A DNA stretch of 64,000 nucleotides from Serratia nevei (GTDB taxonomy: Bacteria > Pseudomonadota > Gammaproteobacteria > Enterobacterales > Enterobacteriaceae). The notes beneath the pieces were generated by a model. That model had not been told where the DNA came from and made no database searches. It saw nothing but the letters and a program-made list of their open reading frames with translations. Where the stretch lies: contig NZ_CP149940.1 of assembly GCF_037948395.1 (NCBI RefSeq), positions 930,001 through 994,000 on the forward strand, written 5' to 3'. Position 1 is the first letter of the stretch. Each line of letters opens with the position of its first letter. The translations under genes were made by a program, and so were the position numbers. Shown here piece by piece: positions 50,891-61,469 of the stretch.

Positions 50891-51802
50891 TTAACGCTGG
50901 GCTTCGCCGCCGAGCGCTTCGATGGTGTTTTTGATCAACGCCGCCAGCTCGCTGGTCATCAGGATAAAGTCGGCGTCAAAGCGCTGGGCGAAGTCGTCGC
51001 GATCGATATCGTCGTTCTGCTCGCGCAGCGTGTCGGCGAACTTCAGGCGCTTGAGCGAGCCGTCGTCCGACAGCATCAGCTGAATGCGCTCCTGCCAGTC
51101 CACCGCCAGTTTGGTCACCAGCTTGCCGGCTTCGATATGCACCGCGATTTCGTCGCTGATCAGATTCTGTTTCTTGCAGCGGATCACGCCGCCTTCTTCC
51201 AGAATCGCTTTCAGTTCCGCTTCATCCTGAATGGCGAAGCCGGCCGGCATCTCGCCGGAACGCACCCATTCGGTCAGCGTCAGTTCGATCGGGCTTTCCA
51301 TGGTCAGCGGCACCACCGGCAGCGAGCCGAGGCTTTTGCGCAGCAGCGCCAGCGTATCTTCGGCGCGTTTGGCGCTGGCGGCATCGACCATGATCAGATC
51401 GTTGACGGTGTCTATCCACATGAAGGTCTGGTTGAAGCGGCTGAACGCGCGCGGCAGCAGGCTGTGCAGCACTTCGTCCTTCAGCGCGTCTTTCTCGGTT
51501 TTCTTCAGTTTGCGGTGTTGTTCCGCCTCCAGGCGCTCAATCTTGGCCTGCAGCTCTTGCTTGATGACCGGCGACGGCAGGATTTTCTCTTCCTTGCGCG
51601 CGCAGATGACGATCTGGCCGTTGACCGCGTGCGTCAGCGCATCGCTGTGCGAGCCCATCGGGGAGACCCAGCCGGTCTTCGCCATGTCCTGGCTGCCGCA
51701 CGGCGTGAAGGCGAACGCGCTGAGTTGTTTTTCCATTTCATCCGCGTTTAACGCCACTTCGCGGCTCAAACGGTAAACCATCAAATTCTTAAACCACAGC
51801 AT
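50891..51802 (-). CDS. rdgC: Recombination-associated protein RdgC
   Basis: A 303-residue protein, exactly the E. coli length, with the conserved start [16 protein letters not shown]. RdgC forms a ring-shaped dimer on double-stranded DNA and limits RecA filament formation. Conserved stretches include [17 protein letters not shown] and [21 protein letters not shown]. The start at 51802 is the family start; an ATG 11 codons upstream is rejected. It is divergent from mak, as in E. coli. Confidence 0.96.
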   Translation of the reverse strand: MLWFKNLMVYRLSREVALNADEMEKQLSAFAFTPCGSQDMAKTGWVSPMGSHSDALTHAVNGQIVICARKEEKILPSPVIKQELQAKIERLEAEQHRKLKKTEKDALKDEVLHSLLPRAFSRFNQTFMWIDTVNDLIMVDAASAKRAEDTLALLRKSLGSLPVVPLTMESPIELTLTEWVRSGEMPAGFAIQDEAELKAILEEGGVIRCKKQNLISDEIAVHIEAGKLVTKLAVDWQERIQLMLSDDGSLKRLKFADTLREQNDDIDRDDFAQRFDADFILMTSELAALIKNTIEALGGEAQR

Positions 51803-52018
51803 AATGTTATCCCTGGCTGGGCGTGCGTTCGGCACGCTGATTCGTCAAAAGCAGGGCGGCATGATAACGAATTGACGCTGAAAAATCGCCCCATTCTCTC
51901 CGAATTGCGTCGCCGTACGCAGCGGAAAAGGCCTGGCCGGGGAGAGGGAAACAGGTGATTCATCCGCGCGCTTACATTAGGCTGTGGCAACGCTGCGCTG
52001 CATCGAGGAGAAAAAAAC

Positions 52019-52933
52019 GTGCGCATTGGCATCGATTTGGGCGGGACAAAAATTGAAGTGATTGCGTTGGCGGACGACGGGCGGGAGCTGTTTCGCCATC
52101 GTATCGCCACGCCGCGCCATGACTACGGGCAAACCCTGGCGGCGATCGCCGGGCTGGTGAAACTGGCGGAAGATCATACCGGCGAACAGGGATCGGTCGG
52201 GATCGGCATTCCCGGCACGCTGTCGCCGTTTACCGGGCGGGTGAAAAACGCCAACTCGGTATGGCTCAACGGCCAACCGTTGGACAAGGATCTGTCGGTG
52301 CTGTTGGCGCGCGAGGTGCGTATCGCCAACGACGCCAACTGCCTGGCGGTGTCGGAAGCTACCGACGGCGCAGGCGCCGGCGCGCAAACCGTGTTTGCGG
52401 TCATTATCGGCACCGGCTGCGGCGCCGGCGTGGCGCTGAACGGCCAGGCGCATTCCGGCGGCAACGGCATCGCCGGCGAATGGGGCCACAATCCGCTGCC
52501 GTGGCAGGATGACGATGAGCTGCGTTACGCCCGCGAAGTGCCGTGCTACTGCGGCAAGCCGGGCTGCATCGAAACCTTTATTTCCGGCACCGGTTTCGCC
52601 ACCGACTATGCGCGCCTGAGCGGCAACGCGCTGCAAGGGTACGAGATCATGGCGCTGAGCGAGCGGGGCGATGCGCTGGCGGAGCAGGCGATCGTTCGCT
52701 ACGAAATGCGGCTGGCGAAAGCGTTGGCGCACGTGATCAACATTCTGGATCCGGACGTGGTGGTGCTCGGCGGCGGCATGAGCAACGTGGATCGCCTGTA
52801 CCGCACGGTGCCTGAAAGGGTGAAAGGTTGGGTATTTGGCGGCGAGTGTGAAACGCCGATCCGCAAGGCGGTGCACGGCGACTCCAGCGGCGTACGCGGT
52901 GCGGCCTGGCTGTGGCCGCAACAGCAGCGCTAA
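52019..52933 (+). CDS. mak: Fructokinase Mak (ROK family)
   Basis: A 304-residue sugar kinase starting at a GTG (52019) after gaggagaaaaaaac. The N-terminal ATP-binding motif is [12 protein letters not shown]. The ROK zinc motif is GHNPLP...[15 protein letters not shown], with His and three Cys. The catalytic Asp lies in ANDANCLA. It phosphorylates fructose and, less well, other hexoses. The position next to rdgC matches E. coli. Confidence 0.94.
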   Translation: MRIGIDLGGTKIEVIALADDGRELFRHRIATPRHDYGQTLAAIAGLVKLAEDHTGEQGSVGIGIPGTLSPFTGRVKNANSVWLNGQPLDKDLSVLLAREVRIANDANCLAVSEATDGAGAGAQTVFAVIIGTGCGAGVALNGQAHSGGNGIAGEWGHNPLPWQDDDELRYAREVPCYCGKPGCIETFISGTGFATDYARLSGNALQGYEIMALSERGDALAEQAIVRYEMRLAKALAHVINILDPDVVVLGGGMSNVDRLYRTVPERVKGWVFGGECETPIRKAVHGDSSGVRGAAWLWPQQQR

Positions 52934-52943
52934 GCGTTGCAAC

Positions 52944-52967
52944 AAAGCGCGAGACTGCTCGCGCTTT
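52944..52967 (+). terminator. Hairpin after mak
   Basis: Ten-base perfect arms (aaagcgcgag / ctcgcgcttt) around actg lie just past the mak stop. The A/T ends of the stem and following aaac give weak terminator character. Confidence 0.65.
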
Positions 52968-52978
52968 AAACGACTCCC

Positions 52979-53007
52979 TGTACAAAAACTGGACGGCACT
53001 TTATGCT
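52979..53007 (+). promoter_or_regulatory. Putative promoter of the toxin-antitoxin pair
   Basis: tgtaca (52979-52984) and tatgct (53002-53007) are spaced by 17 bases. The -10 abuts the paired ttagctaa sites. Confidence 0.45.
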
Positions 53008-53024
53008 TTAGCTAACTTAGCTAA
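53008..53024. promoter_or_regulatory. Paired palindromic operator of the toxin-antitoxin genes
   Basis: The palindrome ttagctaa occurs twice, separated by one base (ttagctaa-c-ttagctaa), between the -10 and the ribosome site. Phd-type antitoxins bind such short palindromes cooperatively; the assignment is inferred. Confidence 0.6.
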
Positions 53025-53035
53025 GGAGGACGCGT

Positions 53036-53269
53036 ATGGCAATTCAGGCCAATATGCACGAAGCCAAATCCAATCTGAGCCAGCTGGCGGACAGAGCCGC
53101 GGAGGGAGAAACCGTGATTATTGCAAAAGCAGGGAAGCCGTACGTACAGCTGGTCGCCATCCAGGGCGAAGCGCGCCGCCCCGGCGTCGCCAAAGGCAAG
53201 TTCACCGTGCCGGCGGATTTCAACGCGGGGGATGCGGCCATTGCGGCGCTGTTTGAGGGCGATGAATGA
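53036..53269 (+). CDS. Phd/YefM-family antitoxin
   Basis: A 77-residue protein with the Phd/YefM DNA-binding N terminus (MHEAKSNLSQLADRAAEGET, residues 7-26) and a short C-terminal tail that would mask the toxin (PADFNAGDAAIAALFEGDE). The start follows taaggaggacgcgt, an excellent ribosome site. It overlaps the PIN-domain gene by four bases, the usual order of antitoxin before toxin. The paired ttagctaa sites upstream suggest autoregulation. Confidence 0.9.
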   Translation: MAIQANMHEAKSNLSQLADRAAEGETVIIAKAGKPYVQLVAIQGEARRPGVAKGKFTVPADFNAGDAAIAALFEGDE

Positions 53270-53652
53270 AGCGTCTGCTGCTGGATACCCACACATTGCT
53301 GTGGTGGCTGATTGATGACGCCTGCCTGGGCGCGAATGCCAAAAGGCAGATCGCCGATCCGGGCAATGCGGTGTACGTCAGCGCGGCCAGCATTTGGGAG
53401 ATCTCGATCAAACAGGCGCTGGGCAAGCTGGCGCTGCCGGAAGACATCTTTGCGATCATCGAGGCCGAAGATTTTCTGGCGCTGCCGATGGACGCCTTTC
53501 ACTGCCAACAGGCCGGGCAGTTGCCGCCCTATCATCAGGATCCTTTCGATCGCATGCTGATCGCACAGGCGCAGGCCGAAGGGCTGACGCTGATCTCCGC
53601 CGACGCGGTGTTTCCGCAGTACGGCGTGCGGGTGGCGGACGCCCGCCGTTAA
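53266..53652 (+). CDS. PIN-domain toxin (VapC-like)
   Basis: A 128-residue PIN ribonuclease. The acidic metal-binding residues are visible: Asp in LLLDTHTLLWWL (residue 6), Glu in SIWEISIKQALGK (about 45), Asp in DPFDRMLIAQA (about 93) and Asp in LISADAVF (about 111). VapC-like toxins cleave specific RNAs. It is translationally coupled to the antitoxin. Its 3' end overlaps the convergent antiterminator gene by four bases. Confidence 0.9.
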   Translation: MKRLLLDTHTLLWWLIDDACLGANAKRQIADPGNAVYVSAASIWEISIKQALGKLALPEDIFAIIEAEDFLALPMDAFHCQQAGQLPPYHQDPFDRMLIAQAQAEGLTLISADAVFPQYGVRVADARR

Positions 53653-54497
53653 GCCGATTTTTCCTCGCTTTCGCTGCGCACCCGTTCGATATGAATGGTC
53701 AGGAACATCATCTCTTCCGTGGTGAGCTGATGCTGATAGTGCTTTTCGATGTGGCGGTTGATCTTGCCGGCGCAGGCGAATGACTCACGGTATTTCTCTT
53801 TCACCACCTGATACAGCGAGTCGTCGTCGCTGTCGACGTAGTTTTTCCCCAGCAGGCGCTGGGCGAAGAATTTCAAATGGGTGACGAAACGGTGGTAGCT
53901 CAGGGCTTCCTCGTTGTAATCAAAGCGGAAGTGGTATTTGACCAGGTTGAGGATCTCTTGCATCACGCGGGTGATGTGCAGCGTATTGTGCATCTCGTCG
54001 TTAAGCTGGGCGTTGACCAGGTGCAGGGCGATAAATCCGGCTTCGTCTTCCGGCAACGCGGTATCCAGCCGTTGGGCGATCAGGGCCAGCGCCTCCAGGC
54101 CGACGGCGAACTCGGCCGGATAGAGCTTTTTAATCTCCCACAGCAACGCATTTTTGATATCCAACCCTTCCGCATGGCGCTGCAGAGCGAAATGGATGTG
54201 GTCGGTCAGCGTGATGTAGACGATGTTATGCAACTTGCCCGGCAGCCGTTCGCGGGCGAGGGTAATAATCTTGTCGGCGGTGGTGACGCAGGCCAGCGGG
54301 ATCTCGGAGAGCAGCTCTTTATAGCGCTCGGCGATTTCGCCGCCGTTATGGGTGAACACCTTTTCGATCAGGCTTTCGTCCAGCGTGTCGCCGGGCTTCT
54401 TTTTAAAGCCGATTCCTTTTCCCATTACCACCGTCTCTTCCTGACGGTCGTCCAGCGTAATCACCACGTTATTATTGAGTATTTTAGCGATTTTCAT
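53649..54497 (-). CDS. BglG/LicT-type transcription antiterminator, orphan
   Basis: A 282-residue protein with an N-terminal RNA-binding (CAT) domain (MKIAKILNNNVVITLDD and VVMGKGIGF, residues 1-55) and two PTS regulation domains. Conserved PRD histidines can be seen: TLTDHIHFAL and FIALHLVNA in PRD1, and LSYHRFVTHLKFF and FLTIHIERV in PRD2. Such proteins are controlled by phosphorylation from a beta-glucoside-type PTS and bind a RAT hairpin to prevent termination. No PTS or glucosidase gene lies beside it; its 3' neighbour is the convergent toxin gene. Its own leader carries a promoter, RAT and terminator. Confidence 0.9.
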   Translation of the reverse strand: MKIAKILNNNVVITLDDRQEETVVMGKGIGFKKKPGDTLDESLIEKVFTHNGGEIAERYKELLSEIPLACVTTADKIITLARERLPGKLHNIVYITLTDHIHFALQRHAEGLDIKNALLWEIKKLYPAEFAVGLEALALIAQRLDTALPEDEAGFIALHLVNAQLNDEMHNTLHITRVMQEILNLVKYHFRFDYNEEALSYHRFVTHLKFFAQRLLGKNYVDSDDDSLYQVVKEKYRESFACAGKINRHIEKHYQHQLTTEEMMFLTIHIERVRSESEEKSA

Positions 54498-54532
54498 GGT
54501 CTTTCCCGGTGTTTCAGCATCCTGAAAACGAA

Positions 54533-54572
54533 AAAACCTGACGCCCGGAAGCGATCCCGGGCGTCAGGTTTT
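54533..54572 (-). terminator. Conditional terminator in the antiterminator leader
   Basis: On the minus strand, 16-base perfect arms (aaaacctgacgcccgg and complement) around an eight-base loop are followed by ttcgtttt with a run of T. The 5' arm includes the last part of the RAT, so RAT formation and terminator formation are mutually exclusive. Confidence 0.88.
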
Positions 54573-54632
54573 GCCTGTATTTTATGTTTCTGTCCTGTGG
54601 CCTGAGCGGCGGAGGGGATACAGTAACAATCC
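54565..54632 (-). promoter_or_regulatory. RAT (ribonucleic antiterminator) with expanded apical loop
   Basis: On the minus strand GGATTGTTACTG (54632-54621) and CAGGCAAAACCTG (54577-54565) match the two halves of the bgl RAT. In E. coli bgl they are joined by a short loop; here CTGTAT pairs with ATACAG and the loop is 37 bases. The 3' half runs into the terminator stem. Confidence 0.85.
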
Positions 54633-54644
54633 TGTTATGCCTGC

Positions 54645-54672
54645 ATAATAACCCGTGCTCGCCGCGGCTCAA
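54645..54672 (-). promoter_or_regulatory. Promoter of the antiterminator gene
   Basis: On the minus strand TTGAGC (54672-54667) and TATTAT (54650-54645) are 16 bases apart. Transcription would start just before the RAT. Confidence 0.6.
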
Positions 54673-54728
54673 CGCTTTTCACCGCGGAGTGCCGCCGCGG
54701 TCACACTTCTGTGCCGCGCACGGCGGGA

Positions 54729-57700
54729 TCATTCCAGCCTGAAGTGCGCCTCCAGCCGGCTGACGCCGAGCCCGTTGACCTTTTTCACTTTGATCTGCAC
54801 CGGAATGCGCTCTTTCATCGCCTCGACGTGGCTGATCACGCCAATGGTTTTACCGGAAGCATTCAGGCTGTCCAGCGCGTCCAGCGCGGTATCGAGGGTT
54901 TCGGCGTCCAGCGTGCCGAAGCCTTCGTCGAGGAACAGCGAGTCGATGCTGGTTTTGTGGCTGACCAGATCGGACAACGCCAGCGCCAGCGCCAGGCTGA
55001 CCAAGAAGCTCTCGCCGCCGGACAGGGTACGGGTATCGCGCAGCGCGTCGGCCTGCCAGGTGTCCACCACCTGCAGCTCCAGCGCGTCGCTGGTTTTGCG
55101 CTGCAGCAGGTAGCGCCCGTGCAGCCGGCCGAGCTGAAGGTTGGCCAGATAAACCAGATGATCGAGCGTCAGCCCCTGCGCGAAGCGGCGGAACTTGTCG
55201 CCTTCTTTCGAGCCGATCAGCTGGTTGAGGTAGCTCCAGTCGTCGTAGTCTTGCTGGCTGCGGGCGATTTGCTCGAACAGCGCCTGTTGATTGAGACGGC
55301 GGGCGGCGTCGCTTTCCAGCTGGTTGCGCAGCTCGCCCTGGCTCAGCTGCAGTGCCTTCAACTGCTGTGCCAGCTCGGCCAGCGATTGGGTGAGTGCGTC
55401 GAGATCCGCGTTGGCCTCATCCGTCCCTTCCGGGCGGTTCTGCCGATGCTGCTCCAGCGTTTGCGTTGCCTGAGCCAGCAGGGCCGCAGCCTCTACCTGC
55501 CGCTGCTGCAGCTGCTCTTTGCGCTGCTGCAATTCGCGGCGCAGGGCGTCGTCCAGCAGCGCGGCGGCGAAGGCAGTTTCATCGGCGAATTCGCTGTCGG
55601 CCAGCGCCTGCTGCCATTGCTGCTCCGCCTGCTGCAGCCGTTCCTGCATTTGGGTGTGCTGTTGTTGCAACCCGGCCTGCTGGCCGGCCAGGCGCTCGCG
55701 TAGTTCCTGCGCCTTTTGCCACTGCTCGGCGGCCTGCAAGCTGGCCTGTTCACAGGCGGTTTGTTTGGCGCGCAGCTGTTCCCGCACCTCGGCGACTCGC
55801 TGTTCGCCGAACAGCGCCAGCCGCTGCGCGCGCCGCTCGGCGAGGGTCTTCTCGCCTTCCTGCCAGCGTTGAAGCAGGTCTTGCTGCTGTTGCAGGCTGT
55901 CGGCGTGGGTTTTCTGCAGCAGCGTAAAGCGCTCTTCGAGCAGCGCCAGCTGTTGCTGCGCCTGCTGCTGCTGCGTTTGCAGAGCGGCGAGCGCGTCTTT
56001 TGCCTGTTGTACCGCCTGCGCCGCCTGTTCATGCTGCTGCAGCGCGTGCTGCCCGCGCCGCTCTTCGTCGTCGCAGCCGCTCAGCCAGGCGCTGAGTTGC
56101 TCGCCCTCCGCCAGGGTAAAGTCGAATGCCAGCGGCGCGCTGAGCTGCTGCCATTGCTGCTGTTGGGCAGCCAGCTGCTGCTCATCCTGCGCGATAGCCT
56201 GCTGCTGGCGTTGCTGCTGCTCTTGCAGGCCTTCACAGCGGGTGCGCAGCTCGGTGCCCTGGGTTTGCAGTTTCTCGGCGAGGGTGCGCATCTCAACCAA
56301 GCGTTGTTCCGTCGCCGAAGGCTGCACCGCCTGATATTGCTCCACCGCCGGATGGCTGGTGGAGCCGCACAGCGGGCAGGGTGCGCCGCTCTGCAACAGG
56401 GCGCGCTCCGCTTCCAGGCTGACGATGCGTTTTTCCAACTCGTGGATCCGCTCCACTTCCTGCAGCTGCGCCTTGTGCTGTTTGAATTGCTGACGCGCGT
56501 TCTCCAGCTGGTGTTGCAGCCCGGCGAGCTGCGTTTGCCGCTCGGCGTGCTCCGCCTGTTGCCGGGCCAGACGCTCGCGGGTCTGACGGTAAAGGGAAGC
56601 GAGCGTGAATAACTGCTGGCGCGTCGGGCGCAGATCCGTCAGGACGCTCAGGCGCTGGCGCAGCGGGGCCAGCGGGGTTTGCGCCTCCAGCGCCTGCTGC
56701 CGTTGCCGTTGAGCGGCCAGCGCTTCGGTCAGCGCGTTCAGCTGCTGCTGATGCTGTGCGGCCTGCGCCGTCAGCTGGCTGCGCTGGGCGGTGAGCTGCT
56801 CCAGTGCGGTCTGCTGCTGGGCGCACTGCTGCGTGGCGGCATCGCCGGCCTGTCGCCGCTCGGCCTGCGTCGACTGCAGTTGGGCGATCTGATGGTCGAG
56901 CGGGGCGACCTGGTCATCGATCAGCTGTTGCTGCTGCCGCATATGCTCGGCATGGGCTTGCTGCGCCAGACGGGCCTTTTCCACCGCCTGCTGCAGCGGC
57001 GCCAGCTGCGCCGAGTGTTGCTCCTGTTGCTGCGTCAGCTGGGCTGCCTGCTGTTGTATCGTCTGCAGCTCGGCGCGGCAGCGATCGCGTTCGCCGCGCA
57101 GCGGCCGCAATTTCTCGGCCGGTTCGCTCAGCGCCAGCCGCTGCAGCTGCGGGGCGGCCTCGGCCTGCTCGCGCTGGGCGGTTTCCAGCCGCCGTTGCCC
57201 CTCGTTTTGCTGTTGCTGGAGGCGCTGCCATTGCTGTAGCCAGCTCAGCGCCTGTTGCTGTTGCTGGGTTTGCTTGCCGAGAGCGCTTTCCTGCGCGCTC
57301 AGCGCCGTCAGCCGTTCAGTCAGGGAGTGGCGCTGTTCATCGTTCAGCAGCTCGATGCCGCTGGCGCGCTGGTGCAACGCATCCAGGTCGGTTTTGGCCT
57401 GCTTGTGGGATTCGAACACCTGTTCGGACAGCCGCCCGTAGATTTCGGTGCCGGTCAGCTCTTCCAACAGCTCGGCGCGATCGTTGGCGTCGGCGTTGAG
57501 GAACGCGGCGAACTGCCCCTGAGACAGCATCATCGATTTGGTGAAGCGGCCGAAGTCCAGCCCGGTGATGGCGGCGGTGATCTCCAGCTTATCGCGCACT
57601 TTATCTGCCAGGATCTTGCCGTCCTCGCGGCGCGCCAGTTCGACCTTCGGCGCCTGCAGATTGCCGTCCGGCGCGTTTTTGGCGCGGCGCTGGCTCCAGA

Positions 57701-57980
57701 AGGCGCGATAGCCGACGCCCTTGACCTCGAATTCGACCTCCGCCAGCGATTCGGCGGTGTGGCGGGTCATCAGTTCATTCTGGCTCGGCGTGACGTTGAG
57801 ACGCGGCGTCTGGTGGTACAGCGCCAGGCAGATGGCGTCCAGCAGGGTGGTTTTGCCCGCGCCGGTCGGGCCGGTAATGGCGAACAGGCCGTTGCTGGCG
57901 AACGGCTCGGCGGTGAAGTCAATTTTCCACTCGCCCTGCAGCGAGTTGAGGTTTTTTAACCGCAGGCTGAGGATCTTCAT
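54729..57980 (-). CDS. sbcC: SbcC subunit of the SbcCD nuclease
   Basis: A 1083-residue SMC-like ATPase. Walker A is [14 protein letters not shown] near residue 37; the two long coiled coils (about 180-480 and 530-880) are unusually rich in Gln; the zinc hook is CPLCGS at the apex. The C-terminal half has the signature [19 protein letters not shown] and Walker [13 protein letters not shown]. With SbcD it cleaves hairpins and blocked DNA ends. The start overlaps the sbcD stop by four bases. Confidence 0.96.
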   Translation of the reverse strand: MKILSLRLKNLNSLQGEWKIDFTAEPFASNGLFAITGPTGAGKTTLLDAICLALYHQTPRLNVTPSQNELMTRHTAESLAEVEFEVKGVGYRAFWSQRRAKNAPDGNLQAPKVELARREDGKILADKVRDKLEITAAITGLDFGRFTKSMMLSQGQFAAFLNADANDRAELLEELTGTEIYGRLSEQVFESHKQAKTDLDALHQRASGIELLNDEQRHSLTERLTALSAQESALGKQTQQQQQALSWLQQWQRLQQQQNEGQRRLETAQREQAEAAPQLQRLALSEPAEKLRPLRGERDRCRAELQTIQQQAAQLTQQQEQHSAQLAPLQQAVEKARLAQQAHAEHMRQQQQLIDDQVAPLDHQIAQLQSTQAERRQAGDAATQQCAQQQTALEQLTAQRSQLTAQAAQHQQQLNALTEALAAQRQRQQALEAQTPLAPLRQRLSVLTDLRPTRQQLFTLASLYRQTRERLARQQAEHAERQTQLAGLQHQLENARQQFKQHKAQLQEVERIHELEKRIVSLEAERALLQSGAPCPLCGSTSHPAVEQYQAVQPSATEQRLVEMRTLAEKLQTQGTELRTRCEGLQEQQQRQQQAIAQDEQQLAAQQQQWQQLSAPLAFDFTLAEGEQLSAWLSGCDDEERRGQHALQQHEQAAQAVQQAKDALAALQTQQQQAQQQLALLEERFTLLQKTHADSLQQQQDLLQRWQEGEKTLAERRAQRLALFGEQRVAEVREQLRAKQTACEQASLQAAEQWQKAQELRERLAGQQAGLQQQHTQMQERLQQAEQQWQQALADSEFADETAFAAALLDDALRRELQQRKEQLQQRQVEAAALLAQATQTLEQHRQNRPEGTDEANADLDALTQSLAELAQQLKALQLSQGELRNQLESDAARRLNQQALFEQIARSQQDYDDWSYLNQLIGSKEGDKFRRFAQGLTLDHLVYLANLQLGRLHGRYLLQRKTSDALELQVVDTWQADALRDTRTLSGGESFLVSLALALALSDLVSHKTSIDSLFLDEGFGTLDAETLDTALDALDSLNASGKTIGVISHVEAMKERIPVQIKVKKVNGLGVSRLEAHFRLE

Positions 57981-59209
57981 GGGTGAGTCTCTTCAGGATT
58001 GTGCTGCACCGCATCGACCACCTGGCGGAACAGTTGATGCATCCGCCTTTGGCGCGCTTCGGGCATGTCGGCCTCCTGTGCCAGGCGCCGTTCGAACACC
58101 TCGTTGACGCTCAGCTCGTTCAGCGTTTCCTTGTCCTGCTGCGCGATCGCCTGGCGGCGTTGCTCTTTGCTGCGCCGCAGCAGCACCACTTCCACCGGCA
58201 GCTCATCCGCCATCAGCTGGATACGGCGCTGGATATCGCTGAGGTAGTCCTGCGTCGCCACTTCGATATCCAGCCACACCGGCAGCTCGCCGGCATAGTC
58301 GGCAAATTGCTGCAGCTGCCGTTCGATCTCGGCCAGATCGCCTTTGATCAGCTGCATGGGCTGGAACTGCGGGATCGTTAACGCTTCTACCTGCTGCAGG
58401 GCACCGTCGGCGAAATCCACCAGGAAGACGCTTTTGGCTTTGCCCAGTTCATCGAAGCTGAGCGGAATCGGTGAGCCGCTATAGCGAATATGTTCCGACT
58501 TGGCGACGTTCTGCGCGCGGTGAATGTGGCCCAGCGCGATGTAATCGGCAGGGGGGAAGGCCTGCGCCGGGAAGGCATCGAGGGTGCCGATATAGATGTC
58601 GCGCACCGAGTCGGAGGTGGTGACGCCGACGGTGGTCAGGTGGCCGGTGGCGACGATCGGCAGCGGCAGGCCCAGCTGCTCGCGGCGTTCGCAGGCCGCC
58701 AGATACAGCGCCTGGTAATGTTCGGCAATGGCTTCCTGCAGCGCCTGCTGTTTCTGCGCGCCGGATTCGCCGGCGCGGCTGGTGAGCAGATCGCGCGGCC
58801 GCAGAAAAGGAATGGCGCACAGCACGGCGCCCGGCTGGCCGTCGCGCCGGTTAAGCACCACGATCTGCTGCTCAAGGGAGCCCTGCGCACTCGCGATCAC
58901 CGTGGTGTTCAGGCAAGAGAGCAGTTCCCGCGATTCGTTCAGCGTCGCTACCGAGTCGTGGTTGCCGCCCAACACCACCAGTTGGCAGCCGGTGCGCTGC
59001 AGTTCCACCACGAAGCGGTTGTACAGCTCGCGGGCGTAGCTGGGCGGCGAGCCGGTATCGAACAGGTCCCCGGCGACGATCAGCGCATCCACCTGCTGCT
59101 GCTCGATCTGTTCGATCAGCCAGTTCAGAAAAGCCTGGTGCTCGGCGGCGCGGCTTTTGGTGAAAAAGTACTGGCCAAGATGCCAGTCAGAGGTGTGGAT
59201 CAGGCGCAT
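57977..59209 (-). CDS. sbcD: SbcD nuclease subunit
   Basis: A 410-residue Mre11-like metallophosphoesterase. The five phosphoesterase motifs are seen in order: [28 protein letters not shown] and LGHIHRAQ. It supplies the nuclease active site of SbcCD with two Mn ions. It is the first gene of the sbcDC operon and is divergent from phoB, with a 215-base gap, as in E. coli. Confidence 0.96.
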   Translation of the reverse strand: MRLIHTSDWHLGQYFFTKSRAAEHQAFLNWLIEQIEQQQVDALIVAGDLFDTGSPPSYARELYNRFVVELQRTGCQLVVLGGNHDSVATLNESRELLSCLNTTVIASAQGSLEQQIVVLNRRDGQPGAVLCAIPFLRPRDLLTSRAGESGAQKQQALQEAIAEHYQALYLAACERREQLGLPLPIVATGHLTTVGVTTSDSVRDIYIGTLDAFPAQAFPPADYIALGHIHRAQNVAKSEHIRYSGSPIPLSFDELGKAKSVFLVDFADGALQQVEALTIPQFQPMQLIKGDLAEIERQLQQFADYAGELPVWLDIEVATQDYLSDIQRRIQLMADELPVEVVLLRRSKEQRRQAIAQQDKETLNELSVNEVFERRLAQEADMPEARQRRMHQLFRQVVDAVQHNPEETHP

Positions 59210-59362
59210 GACACTCCCGGATGCAAAGGTAATGGCGATGATTATAAAGGCCGCGGCGGCGCCTGTCCCGGCGCAATAGCGACGACTACGGAATGATTTT
59301 TCTTTGCACCGGGAAATAATCGCTATGCTTACTGCCTATAACAGCCGCTTTTTTTCATAAAA

Positions 59363-59380
59363 GTGTCACAAAACTGACGC
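59363..59380 (+). promoter_or_regulatory. Pho box of the phoBR promoter
   Basis: gtgtcacaaaactgacgc fits the 7-4-7 arrangement of the Pho box. Together with the flanking ttttttcataaa and cataatgg it closely follows the E. coli phoB promoter. PhoB autoactivation under phosphate limitation is inferred. Confidence 0.8.
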
Positions 59381-59424
59381 ATAATGGCGCCCGCAAAGTC
59401 GCTAACACATTGGCAGGATTGACG

Positions 59425-60114
59425 ATGGCAAGACGCATACTGGTGGTGGAAGACGAAGCGCCGATCCGTGAGATGGTGTGCTTTGTGTTGGAACAGAATG
59501 GTTACCAACCGTTGGAAGCCGAGGATTATGACAGCGCCGTGACGCGCCTGTCTGAGCCGTTCCCTGATTTGGTGTTGCTCGACTGGATGTTGCCCGGCGG
59601 TTCCGGCATTCAGTTTATCAAACATATGAAGCGCGAAGCGCTGACCCGCGATATTCCGGTCATGATGCTGACCGCGCGCGGCGAAGAGGAAGACCGCGTG
59701 CGCGGCCTGGAAGTGGGGGCGGATGATTATATCACCAAGCCGTTCTCGCCCAAGGAGCTGGTGGCGCGCATCAAGGCGGTCATGCGCCGCATTTCACCGA
59801 TGGCGGTGGAAGAAGTGATTGAAATGCAAGGGCTGAGCCTGGATCCGTCCTCCCACCGCGTGATGGCTAACGATCAGGCGTTGGACATGGGGCCGACCGA
59901 GTTCAAGCTGCTGCACTTCTTTATGACCCACCCAGAGCGGGTTTATAGCCGTGAGCAGTTGCTTAATCACGTCTGGGGCACTAACGTTTATGTGGAAGAC
60001 CGTACCGTTGACGTGCATATCCGTCGGCTCCGCAAGGCGTTAGAAACCAGTGGGCATGATAAAATGGTTCAAACCGTTCGGGGCACCGGCTACCGGTTCT
60101 CAACGCGCTACTGA
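59425..60114 (+). CDS. phoB: Phosphate response regulator PhoB
   Basis: A 229-residue OmpR-family regulator, the E. coli length. The receiver domain has the acidic pair in [10 protein letters not shown], the phosphorylated Asp in LLDWMLPGG (about residue 53) and Lys in [10 protein letters not shown]. The C-terminal winged helix has [20 protein letters not shown] and [15 protein letters not shown]. The start at 59425 ([11 protein letters not shown]) is the conserved one; an ATG 5 codons upstream is rejected. It is followed by phoR after 24 bases. Confidence 0.97.
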   Translation: MARRILVVEDEAPIREMVCFVLEQNGYQPLEAEDYDSAVTRLSEPFPDLVLLDWMLPGGSGIQFIKHMKREALTRDIPVMMLTARGEEEDRVRGLEVGADDYITKPFSPKELVARIKAVMRRISPMAVEEVIEMQGLSLDPSSHRVMANDQALDMGPTEFKLLHFFMTHPERVYSREQLLNHVWGTNVYVEDRTVDVHIRRLRKALETSGHDKMVQTVRGTGYRFSTRY

Positions 60115-60138
60115 TCGCGCCGCGCTGGAGAATATGCC

Positions 60139-61455
60139 GTGTTAGAACGTCTGTCGTGGAAGAGGCTGGCTCTGGAGCTGGCTCTTTTTTGTCTGCCCGC
60201 CTTACTGCTGGGGCTGATTTTCGGTTATCTGCCCTGGTTCCTGCTGGCCTCCGCGCTGGCTGCGCTGGTGTGGAATTTCTACAACCAGCTCAAACTCTCC
60301 CATTGGCTGTGGATCGACCGCAGCATGACGCCGCCGCCCGGCCGCTGGAGCTGGGAGCCGCTGTTCTATGGCCTGTATCAGATGCAGCAGCGCAATCGCC
60401 GCCGCCGGCGCGAGCTGGCGCTGCTGATCAAGCGCTTTCGCAGCGGGGCCGAATCGCTGCCTGATGCGGTGGTGATGACCACCGTCGAAGGCAATATCTT
60501 CTGGTGTAATGGGCTGGCGCAGCATCTGCTCGGCTTCCGCTGGCCGGAAGACAACGGCCAGCACATCCTCAACCTGCTGCGCTATCCGGAATTCAGCCAC
60601 TACCTGCAGCAGCAGGAGTTCTCGCGCCCGCTGACGCTGCAGCTGAACAACGAACACTACGTCGAATTCCGCGTAATGCCTTACTCCGAAGGGCAGCTGC
60701 TGATGGTGGCGCGCGACGTCACCCAGATGCGCCAGCTGGAGGGCGCGCGGCGCAACTTCTTCGCCAACGTCAGCCATGAGCTGCGCACGCCGCTGACGGT
60801 GCTGCAGGGCTACCTGGAGATGATGGGCGATGAAGAGCAGGACGGCTCGCTGCGCAGCAAGGCACTCAGCACCATGCAAGAGCAGACCCGTCGGATGGAC
60901 GGGTTGGTCAAGCAGCTGCTGACGCTGTCGCGCATTGAGGCGGCGCCCAATGTCGACATGAACGAACGGGTGGATATCCCGCTGATGCTGCGGGTGTTGC
61001 AGCGCGAGGCGCAGTCGCTGAGTGGTGGCAATCACGAGATCACCTTCCGGGTTAACGAACAGCTCAACGTGTTCGGTAATGAAGACCAGTTGCGCAGCGC
61101 GGTGTCTAACCTGGTGTACAACGCGGTCAACCACACGCCGAAGGGCACCCATATCGAAGTGAGCTGGCAGCAGACGGCGCACGGCGCGCAGTTCCAGGTC
61201 AGCGACAACGGGCCGGGCATCGCCGCCGAACACCTTCCGCGCCTGACCGAGCGTTTTTACCGCGTCGACAAGGCCCGTTCGCGCCAAACCGGCGGCAGCG
61301 GGCTGGGGCTGGCGATCGTCAAACACGCGCTCAGCCATCACGACGCGCGGCTGGAGATCCTCAGCGAGCCGGGGATCGGCACACGCTTTATCTTTACCTT
61401 ACCCAACCGGTTGATTGTTCCCGCCGCTTTATCAGAGAATGCGGTGAAAAATTAA
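60139..61455 (+). CDS. phoR: Phosphate sensor kinase PhoR
   Basis: A 438-residue histidine kinase starting at GTG (60139), which gives the conserved (M)[16 protein letters not shown]. Two N-terminal membrane helices (about 10-50) are followed by the basic linker, a PAS domain ([20 protein letters not shown]) and the kinase core with the phosphorylated His in [18 protein letters not shown], plus N, G1 and G2 boxes ([27 protein letters not shown]). It phosphorylates PhoB when phosphate is low and acts together with PstSCAB and PhoU. Confidence 0.97.
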   Translation: MLERLSWKRLALELALFCLPALLLGLIFGYLPWFLLASALAALVWNFYNQLKLSHWLWIDRSMTPPPGRWSWEPLFYGLYQMQQRNRRRRRELALLIKRFRSGAESLPDAVVMTTVEGNIFWCNGLAQHLLGFRWPEDNGQHILNLLRYPEFSHYLQQQEFSRPLTLQLNNEHYVEFRVMPYSEGQLLMVARDVTQMRQLEGARRNFFANVSHELRTPLTVLQGYLEMMGDEEQDGSLRSKALSTMQEQTRRMDGLVKQLLTLSRIEAAPNVDMNERVDIPLMLRVLQREAQSLSGGNHEITFRVNEQLNVFGNEDQLRSAVSNLVYNAVNHTPKGTHIEVSWQQTAHGAQFQVSDNGPGIAAEHLPRLTERFYRVDKARSRQTGGSGLGLAIVKHALSHHDARLEILSEPGIGTRFIFTLPNRLIVPAALSENAVKN

Positions 61456-61469
61456 CGCGAGACACCGGT

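Noticed and set aside
55394..57499. Several long frames opposite sbcC
   Set aside because: They arise from the Gln/Ala-rich coiled coil of SbcC read backwards and have no domain or ribosome site.
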